In this document: positions 33,358 to 38,581 of the stretch, piece after piece
Layout: every line of letters starts with the position of its first letter
Position numbering within the stretch: position 1 is the first letter of the stretch
DNA from: Mycobacterium sp. 852002-50816_SCH5313054-b
Lineage (GTDB): Bacteria > Actinomycetota > Actinomycetes > Mycobacteriales > Mycobacteriaceae
Direction of reading: 5' to 3'
Length of the DNA: 38,581 nucleotides
NCBI RefSeq assembly: GCF_001667185.1
Contig: NZ_LZIC01000056.1
Span: forward strand, 1-38,581
Position numbers and translations under genes: made by a program
The notes under the pieces: generated by a model
What the model was told of the DNA's origin: nothing
Seen by the model: only the letters and a program-made list of their open reading frames with translations
Database searches by the model: none

Positions 33358-33772
33358 TCAGCGGCAGCACGAGCTGGCGGCGGCTCACGATGCCTTCGGC
33401 CAGGTTGCGGAGCGCCTCGCGCACCGAGAGCGCGACCGGAAGCTCGCCATCGCCCCCCAGCAGCCCCAGCACCGCGGGGCTGGCCACCAGGATCCACTCC
33501 ACTCCCGCGGCGCGGCAGTCCTCGTCGAGCCGCCGCACGAGCGAAACGCCCGCCGCAGCAAAGTGGCTCACCTCGCTCAGGTCGAGCACCACCGGGTTGC
33601 TCCCCAGGGTGAAACGCCAGAGGTATTCGCTGACCCGGTCGACGTTGGCGGCGTTGACGTCGCCGCGGATGGTCACCACGGTCGCCAGGTGACGGCAGTG
33701 GGCGCGGATCTGGGCACCGTCGCAGTCGAAAGTGCCGTAACCGTGCCGAGTCGCAACGGCCGTGATTGTCAT
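33341..33772 (-). CDS. oprA: STAS-domain anti-anti-sigma-like protein OprA, Rv0516c homologue
   Basis: A 143-residue STAS-domain protein. In M. tuberculosis Rv0516c is phosphorylated at Thr2 by the osmosensory kinase PknD and modulates SigF-linked signalling. Starting at ATG 33772 gives MTITAV, retaining Thr2, which supports this start over a TTG at 33817. The canonical SpoIIAA phosphoserine site (normally DSSG) reads FAAAGVSL, so regulation at that site is not possible. DLSEVSHF marks the usual STAS core (about 85-92). The gene is convergent with Rv0514 and has a candidate promoter at 33845-33817. Confidence 0.88.
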   Translation of the reverse strand: MTITAVATRHGYGTFDCDGAQIRAHCRHLATVVTIRGDVNAANVDRVSEYLWRFTLGSNPVVLDLSEVSHFAAAGVSLVRRLDEDCRAAGVEWILVASPAVLGLLGGDGELPVALSVREALRNLAEGIVSRRQLVLPLIKKTA

Positions 33773-33816
33773 GAGCGCCCCATTCCGTTCAACCTGTCCC
33801 TTAAAGGTGCCCGCCA

Positions 33817-33845
33817 AATCTAAGGAGACCGAAAGCCGCCTCTAA
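33817..33845 (-). promoter_or_regulatory. Candidate oprA promoter
   Basis: On the minus strand TTAGAG (33845-33840) and TAGATT (33822-33817), 17 bp apart, form a plausible promoter with a start near 33810 and a 38-nt leader. I could not find a SigF-type GTTT/GGGTA pair, although the M. tuberculosis gene is reported to be linked to SigF. Confidence 0.4.
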
Positions 33846-34035
33846 CTCTTTGCTAAGAAGCGAATTTCGGGGAGTTTGGCGCCGGTTCAAGCAACGTCGC
33901 AGTGGTTTTATCCGTGTGGCACGCCACGGCCCGTCACGCGATCGCATGCCGTTCGCTGTTAGGCTTCGTGGGCTGCCGGTTGCCAGTCGGGGGGCTTGTG
34001 AACGCCCGGTCAGCCGGACCAATCGGATACGAAAC

Positions 34036-35304
34036 GTGAGTCCAGACGGAAAGAGCATCGTGCGCGGCGCAGAGATCAGGGGCGAGGTCAAAGCCCTGAC
34101 GGGACTCCGCATCGTCGCCGCGGTGTGGGTGGTGCTGTTTCACTTCCGCCCGATGGTGAGCGACGTCTCTCCGGATTTCCGCGACGCCCTCGCGCCGGTG
34201 CTCAACTGCGGGGCCCAGGGCGTCGACCTCTTCTTCATCCTCAGTGGATTCGTGCTGACCTGGAACTACCTCGACCGGATGGGCCGCTCGTGGTCGACGC
34301 GCGCCACCCTGCACTTCCTGTGGCTGCGGCTGGCCAGGGTGTGGCCGGTGTACCTGGTCACCCTGCACCTGGCAGCGCTGTGGGTGATCTTCACCCTGCA
34401 CGTCGGTCACGTGCCGTCGCCGGACGCCGGTCAGCTCACCGCGATCAGCTACGTGCGCCAGATCCTGCTGGTGCAACTCTGGTTCGTGCCGTTCTTCGAC
34501 GACTCCAGCTGGGACGGCCCGGCGTGGTCGATCAGCGCCGAATGGCTGGCCTATCTGCTCTTCGGCCTGCTTGTGCTGGTGATTCTGCGGATGAAGCAGG
34601 CGACGAGGGCGCGCAGCCTCATGTTGCTGGCGTTCGCGGCGTCGTTGCCGCCCGTGGTGATGCTGCTGACCAGTGGTCACTTCTACACGCCGTGGAGCTG
34701 GCTGCCGCGGATCGTCACGCAGTTCACCGCCGGCGCCCTGGCCTGCGCCGCCGTGCGCAGGCTGCGATTGACCGAGCGCGGCCGCCGCGTCGCGGGGTAC
34801 ACCTCCCTGCTGCTGCTGGCCACCATGGTGGGCGTCCTGTATTGGTTTCACGCGCACCCGATATCCGGAATCGTGGAGAACGACAGCGGCGGGGTGGTCG
34901 ACGTGCTGTTCGTTCCGCTGGTGATAACCCTGGCCATCGGCGTGGGCAGCCTGCCCAGGGTGCTGTCCACGCGGGCAATGGTTTATGGCGGGCAAATCTC
35001 GTTCTGCCTGTACATGGTTCACGAGCTGGTGCACACGTCGTGGGGATGGGCCGTGACCCAGTTCGAGCTCACGCCATGGGAGCAGGACAACCCGTGGAAA
35101 TGGAACATCATCGGGCTGCTCGCGATCGCCGTCGGGCTGTCGGCCCTGATGTATCACTTCGTCGAAGAGCCCGCCCGCCACTGGATGCGCCGGATGGTTG
35201 ACGTCCGACCCGCCGGCGAGAAGACCGCGGCCGACGAGCCCGCAGGCACCAAGCTGCACCCGATCGACGGTGGGCTGGAAGCGGTTTCGGCCCGCGCGGT
35301 GTGA
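34036..35304 (+). CDS. Acyltransferase-3 family membrane protein, Rv0517 homologue
   Basis: A 422-residue integral membrane O-acyltransferase-like protein with about ten hydrophobic spans. The N-terminal hallmark is LTGLRIVAAVWVVLFHFRP, with the conserved His; GVDLFFILSGFVL and RLARVWPVYL follow, typical of the AT3 (OafA/NodX) family that acylates sugars or lipids at the membrane. The C-terminal tail (from about 375) is soluble. GTG 34036 gives MSPDGKSIVRG, close to the H37Rv product. No ribosome site is seen; a TAGGCT at 33960-33965 is a candidate -10. The spacer 33818-34035 is relatively AT-rich. The SGNH hydrolase gene follows after 160 nt. Confidence 0.9.
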   Translation: MSPDGKSIVRGAEIRGEVKALTGLRIVAAVWVVLFHFRPMVSDVSPDFRDALAPVLNCGAQGVDLFFILSGFVLTWNYLDRMGRSWSTRATLHFLWLRLARVWPVYLVTLHLAALWVIFTLHVGHVPSPDAGQLTAISYVRQILLVQLWFVPFFDDSSWDGPAWSISAEWLAYLLFGLLVLVILRMKQATRARSLMLLAFAASLPPVVMLLTSGHFYTPWSWLPRIVTQFTAGALACAAVRRLRLTERGRRVAGYTSLLLLATMVGVLYWFHAHPISGIVENDSGGVVDVLFVPLVITLAIGVGSLPRVLSTRAMVYGGQISFCLYMVHELVHTSWGWAVTQFELTPWEQDNPWKWNIIGLLAIAVGLSALMYHFVEEPARHWMRRMVDVRPAGEKTAADEPAGTKLHPIDGGLEAVSARAV

Positions 35305-35378
35305 CGTTCGCCTCCCCGCGCGACCGGTGCGGCACCCCGAATCCGTCGAATACCATGGCGGGAGCGGCTAGCCGCGAC

Positions 35379-35411
35379 TTGACGCCAGTTCGCGCCGTTT
35401 CCCCGTACGAT
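35379..35411 (+). promoter_or_regulatory. Weak promoter candidate for the SGNH hydrolase gene
   Basis: TTGACG (35379-35384) and TACGAT (35406-35411) are good hexamers but 21 bp apart, longer than the usual 16-19. The transcript would have a leader of about 47 nt with a strong GGGAGG ribosome site. Confidence 0.3.
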
Positions 35412-35464
35412 TCCGTTGATTTGGATGCGGCGCGTGACGATGCAGTTTCCGGGGGGAGGTACCA

Positions 35465-36169
35465 GTGAGCCGTCTGTCCGCGGTCATCATCGGCCTCGCC
35501 CTGGCGCTGGGCCTGGTCTATGGGGTATGCGCGGCCCCGGCGCGGCCGGTGCGAGCGCGGGCCTACGAACCGCTGACCGTGGATTCGCGCCTCAACCACG
35601 TCGCCGTCGTCGGCGACTCCTACACCACCGGCACCGACGAGGGCGGCCTCGGGCCGAAATCGTGGACCGCCCTGACCTGGCACGCCCTTGCGCAGCGGGG
35701 CGTGCGGATCGCCGCCGACGTGGCGGCCGAGGGCAGGGCGGGCTACGGTGTGCCCGGCGACCACGGCAGCATCTTCGAGGATCTGACCGCCAGGGCCGTC
35801 AAGCCCGGCGATGCGCTGGTGGTGTTCTTCGGCTCGCGCAACGACCAGGGCCTGGATCCCGCGCTGATTGGCGAAAAGGCCCGCGACGCCTTCAACTTGG
35901 CGCGCAGGTTCGCGCCGTCCGCCAGGTTCCTGGTGATCGGCCCGCCGTGGCCGACCGCCGACGTGCCCGAGTCGATCCTGCAGATTCGCGACGAGCTCAA
36001 CGGGGCCGCGCGGGCCGCCGGAGCGGCGTTCGTCGATCCGCTCGGCGACCGCTGGTTCGTCGACAGGCCGGACCTGATCGGCCCGGACGGCGTGCACCCC
36101 AATGACGCGGGGCATCAGTATCTTGCGGATAGGATCGCACCGCTGATCGGCATGCAGCTGTCTCGGTGA
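35465..36169 (+). CDS. Secreted SGNH/GDSL-type hydrolase, Rv0518 homologue
   Basis: A 234-residue exported hydrolase. A Sec-type signal peptide (residues 1 to about 26) ends near AAPA; a Cys at 22 does not fit a lipobox. SGNH blocks are visible: block I VVGDSYTTG with S52, the Gly in GYG (95), block III GSRND with N126, and block V DGVHPN with D208 and H211. The enzyme is likely an esterase acting on cell-wall or lipid esters. GTG 35465 follows GGGAGG with 5 nt spacing. Adjacency to the AT3 acyltransferase suggests the two add and remove acyl groups, or transfer them in sequence. Confidence 0.92.
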   Translation: MSRLSAVIIGLALALGLVYGVCAAPARPVRARAYEPLTVDSRLNHVAVVGDSYTTGTDEGGLGPKSWTALTWHALAQRGVRIAADVAAEGRAGYGVPGDHGSIFEDLTARAVKPGDALVVFFGSRNDQGLDPALIGEKARDAFNLARRFAPSARFLVIGPPWPTADVPESILQIRDELNGAARAAGAAFVDPLGDRWFVDRPDLIGPDGVHPNDAGHQYLADRIAPLIGMQLSR

Positions 36170-36217
36170 TGTCGCGAAGGTAAGCGAAATCCTCGGCCGA
36201 CCAAGGGTTTAGCGCGC

Positions 36218-36334
36218 TCAGTCCTCGGCGTGCCGCTCGTAGTCCCACCGCTCCAGGCGCGCCTGCAACTGCATCAGGCCGATGCCGGCGACGGGAGCGG
36301 TGGCTGCAATGCAGAACAGCAGCAGCGAAGTCAT
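36218..36334 (-). CDS. Small membrane peptide (38 aa), conserved mycobacterial type
   Basis: A 38-residue ORF from ATG 36334 to TGA 36218, missed by length cut-offs. Residues 3-22 (SLLLFCIAATAPVAGIGLM) form one membrane span; the rest, QLQARLERWDYERHAED, is an amphipathic charged tail. TTTTGGAGG with a 7-nt spacer is among the best ribosome sites in the window, strong support for translation. I recall similar small proteins with an ARLE-WD-RHAED tail in other mycobacterial intergenic regions. It lies between the SGNH gene and the fused acyltransferase and runs with the latter. The function is unknown. Confidence 0.8.
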   Translation of the reverse strand: MTSLLLFCIAATAPVAGIGLMQLQARLERWDYERHAED

Positions 36335-36398
36335 CTCACAACCTCCAAAACCCTTTCAATCATTAGACGTTCGTCCGCGGGAAGAAGTTCATTGCGGG

Positions 36399-38558
36399 TC
36401 ACCCGCCCGCCAGCGCGCGGTCCGCCAGCGCACCCATGACGGGCGCCAGCAGTTGCGCGTACTCGGTCGTCACGTGGTTGTCGTCGCGAAAAACCAGGGC
36501 GTTGCCGACGATGACGGGACAGCGGTCGGGGGTGCAGAACAGGTCGGTCAGGTCGGCGTACTGCCCACCGCCGCCGTCGGTCACCGCCCGCTCGGCGCCG
36601 ATACCGCCGCCGTCGAGCGCGGCCGACCGCGTCGGCGCGCACGCGGTGGCGTCGTCGAGATGCGCCGACAAGCAGGTGGGCACCGATCCGTGTGGGTCCG
36701 GGGCCGGCCCCAGGACCAGGACGGTGGCGCCGGTGCTGCGCAGCGTCGCCACGGCGCGGCCCAGCGTGTCGATCCACGCCGGGTCGTAGGACTCGAAGCC
36801 GAAATCCGCGCCGTAGCGCCGGCTCATGTCGAGCACCACCAGTCGCGGATGCTCGGCCATCAGCCGGCCCACGATTTCGGCGCGCCACTGTTCGCACTCG
36901 GTGTACTCGCGGCCCAGATACGGGCTGCGGATCCGAAGGTCCTGCACGGGACACGTCACCTTGGCCAGCGTCTCCAGCCGCCAGTGGCGCTGCTCGGCGA
37001 CGCGGCGGAACGCCGGCTCCCACATGGCGGCGTGCGAGTCGCCGACCAGGGCCACCGTCGTCGGCGACGCGGTATCGCCCGTCGCGCACTCGCTTTGACC
37101 GACATCGCGCCACGAGCGCACGCAGCCGTTGACGAACACCGGCGCCTTGTCGGCGGGCGCTTGGGCGAGCGGCGGGTCCAGGTTGGACGGGACGGCGCGC
37201 AGGCCCGCCGACGCCGCGACCGCGTCGCGCACCTGCGCGAAGGCCTCGCGCACCGTCGCCTCCTGGGGGCTGACGGCGGGGACGTTCACCGGGGCCAGCG
37301 CGACGATGTTGGCCTTCGGGGCCGCCACTCCGTGGCCCGCGGGCGCCGGTGTCACCGTCAGCAACAGCACGCACGCGCACGCCGCCGCCGCGCTGGCGGC
37401 AGCGGCCGCCGCGAGGCTGGCCCTCACCGATCGGCGCAGTGCGGCCGCGAACCGGCCCGGGTTTTCGACCAGGTGCAAGGTGAGCACCGCGAGGCCGCCG
37501 GACACGGCGGTGGCGGTCAGCCTGGCCGGCAGGCCCGCCGGCTCCCCCAGCAGCTGCGGCATGAGCAGCAGCACCGGCCAGTGCCACAGGTACCACGAGT
37601 ACGACACCCGCCCGATCGCCCGCATCGCCGGCCGGCACAGCACGCGGCCGACGCCCAGGCCGCCGGTCGCGCAGCCGCCGCCGATCACCAGCGCGGTGCC
37701 CAGCACCGGCAGCAGCGCCGCGGTGCCGGGGTAGGGGGTGGCGGGGCCCAGCTGGGTGCAGGTGAGCACGATCAGCGCCAGGCCACCCCACCCGACGACC
37801 GCCGCGGGCAGCAGGGGCAGCCTGCGCCAGTGCTGAATCGACAGCGCCACCAGGCCGCCGGCCGCCAGCTCCCACGCCCGGGTGGGCAGCGAGAAGAACG
37901 CCCAGGCGGGCGACGTGCGGGTCCACACCACGTCTGCCGCCAGCGACGCGGCCGCCACCACCGTCAGGGCGACCGCATACGGTGTCGCCCCCGCCGCGGC
38001 GTCGCGGCGCACCCGGCCGATCAGCCACGCCGTTCCGATGATGAGCAGCGGCCACACCAGGTAGAACTGCTCCTCCACGCCCAGCGACCAGTAGTGCTGG
38101 AATGGCGACGGGCCGTCGGCGGCCAGGTAGTCGGTGCCCTGCGTGGCGAACCGGTAATTGCCCACATACAGCGCGCTGGCGATGCCGTCCACGAAGACGC
38201 TGCGCGCCTGCAGCGGCGGCAGCACGACGGCCGCGACGGCGGCGGTGACGACGCCGACGGTCGCCGCGGCCGGCAGCAGCCGCCGGGCCCGGGCGCCGTA
38301 GAAGCGGCCCAGGCGAACGGTATTGGTGGCGGTCGCCTCGCGCCAGAGCAGCCCGGTGATGAGGAAACCGGAGATGACGAAGAAGACGTCCACGCCGATG
38401 AAGCCGCCGGTGACGCCCGGTACGCCCGCGTGGTAAAGCACGACCGCGATGACCGCGACCGCGCGCAGGCCCTCGATGTCGGGGCGAAAACCCTTCCGGG
38501 AGGTCGGCCGCTCCACTCGACGTGGGCCGCTGGCGATTTCTTCCTCCCGGACTGTCAT
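36399..38558 (-). CDS. Fused acyltransferase-3/SGNH domain membrane protein (OafA-type)
   Basis: A 719-residue protein joining an AT3 membrane domain to a periplasmic SGNH domain, as in OafA-type O-acetyltransferases. The membrane part (about 24-400) starts FRPDIEGLRAVAVIAVVLYHAG with H43, then GVDVFFVISGFLITG and WSLGVEEQFYLVWP. A linker (about 400-500) leads to the SGNH domain with the nucleophile S508 in VALVGDSHAAMW and the C-terminal D692 and H695 in DDNHVTTEY. The domain pair is expected to carry acetyl groups across the membrane and place them on a glycan or glycolipid; the acceptor is unknown. It resembles Rv0111/Rv1565c-type proteins and is not in the H37Rv gene order here. The ATG at 38558 is near the window edge. 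Confidence 0.92.
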   Translation of the reverse strand: MTVREEEIASGPRRVERPTSRKGFRPDIEGLRAVAVIAVVLYHAGVPGVTGGFIGVDVFFVISGFLITGLLWREATATNTVRLGRFYGARARRLLPAAATVGVVTAAVAAVVLPPLQARSVFVDGIASALYVGNYRFATQGTDYLAADGPSPFQHYWSLGVEEQFYLVWPLLIIGTAWLIGRVRRDAAAGATPYAVALTVVAAASLAADVVWTRTSPAWAFFSLPTRAWELAAGGLVALSIQHWRRLPLLPAAVVGWGGLALIVLTCTQLGPATPYPGTAALLPVLGTALVIGGGCATGGLGVGRVLCRPAMRAIGRVSYSWYLWHWPVLLLMPQLLGEPAGLPARLTATAVSGGLAVLTLHLVENPGRFAAALRRSVRASLAAAAAASAAAACACVLLLTVTPAPAGHGVAAPKANIVALAPVNVPAVSPQEATVREAFAQVRDAVAASAGLRAVPSNLDPPLAQAPADKAPVFVNGCVRSWRDVGQSECATGDTASPTTVALVGDSHAAMWEPAFRRVAEQRHWRLETLAKVTCPVQDLRIRSPYLGREYTECEQWRAEIVGRLMAEHPRLVVLDMSRRYGADFGFESYDPAWIDTLGRAVATLRSTGATVLVLGPAPDPHGSVPTCLSAHLDDATACAPTRSAALDGGGIGAERAVTDGGGGQYADLTDLFCTPDRCPVIVGNALVFRDDNHVTTEYAQLLAPVMGALADRALAGG

Positions 38559-38581
38559 CTGCGTGGGCTAGGTCGCCATCC

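Noticed and set aside
1..38581. CRISPR arrays, tRNA or rRNA genes, insertion sequences
   Set aside because: No regularly spaced direct repeats, cloverleaf or rRNA motifs, or transposase-like frames with terminal inverted repeats were recognised by eye.

Overview
The window is GC-rich (about 70%) actinobacterial DNA and looks like a slow-growing non-tuberculous Mycobacterium, probably close to the M. avium complex. The evidence is near-complete synteny, recalled from memory, with M. tuberculosis H37Rv Rv0479c to Rv0518, the mycolate genes cmaA2 and hadD, the mycothiol gene mshA, and an EsxE/EsxF-type WXG100 pair. GTG and TTG starts are common, as are leaderless promoters in which a TANNNT -10 box lies 6-8 nt before the start codon. 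No tRNA, rRNA, CRISPR array or insertion sequence was recognised, and no gene-free stretch exceeds 300 bp.

Layout. 1-4105: envelope genes (partial Rv0479c-like membrane protein, nitrilase-family amidohydrolase, DUF2505 protein, murB, lipoprotein LD-transpeptidase lprQ). 4086-9032: an SDR gene diverges from a cysteine-rich leader ORF, a ROK regulator, mshA, a YbjN-domain gene and gpm1. 9184-11084: senX3-regX3, a phosphate-responsive two-component pair overlapping by ATGA. 11081-14791: Nudix hydrolase, GMC oxidoreductase and two helper genes, all on the minus strand. 14866-16388: FadR-type regulator and a cysteine-rich conserved protein. 16461-21672: ppx, Rv0497-0499 homologues, proC, a BldC-like DNA-binding protein and the 33-residue ribosomal protein bS22. 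21744-26343: galE2-like SDR and an acyltransferase, facing cmaA2, hadD and serB1. 26449-27373: an EsxE/EsxF pair divergent from a glutaredoxin-like gene. 27471-33357: the haem operon hemA-hemC-hemD-hemB plus two small membrane proteins. 33341-38558: STAS protein oprA, a membrane acyltransferase followed by a secreted SGNH hydrolase, a 38-residue membrane peptide, and a fused acyltransferase-SGNH protein.

How the genes work together. Several modules supply the envelope (murB, lprQ, cmaA2, hadD, the acyltransferases). Others serve redox and thiol balance (mshA with a cysteine-sensing leader, the glutaredoxin-like protein), phosphate and polyphosphate signalling (senX3-regX3, ppx), and tetrapyrrole synthesis. 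The items most worth a second look are: the leaderless polycysteine ORF that probably makes ROK-mshA expression depend on cysteine supply; an EsxE/EsxF pair without the CpnT toxin gene; a symmetric 99-bp repeat between the GMC and Nudix genes; and a bidirectional leaderless promoter at murB. Compared with H37Rv as remembered, Rv0488 (LysE), mmpS2-mmpL2, the REP13E12 copy Rv0515 and the MIRU between senX3 and regX3 are absent.
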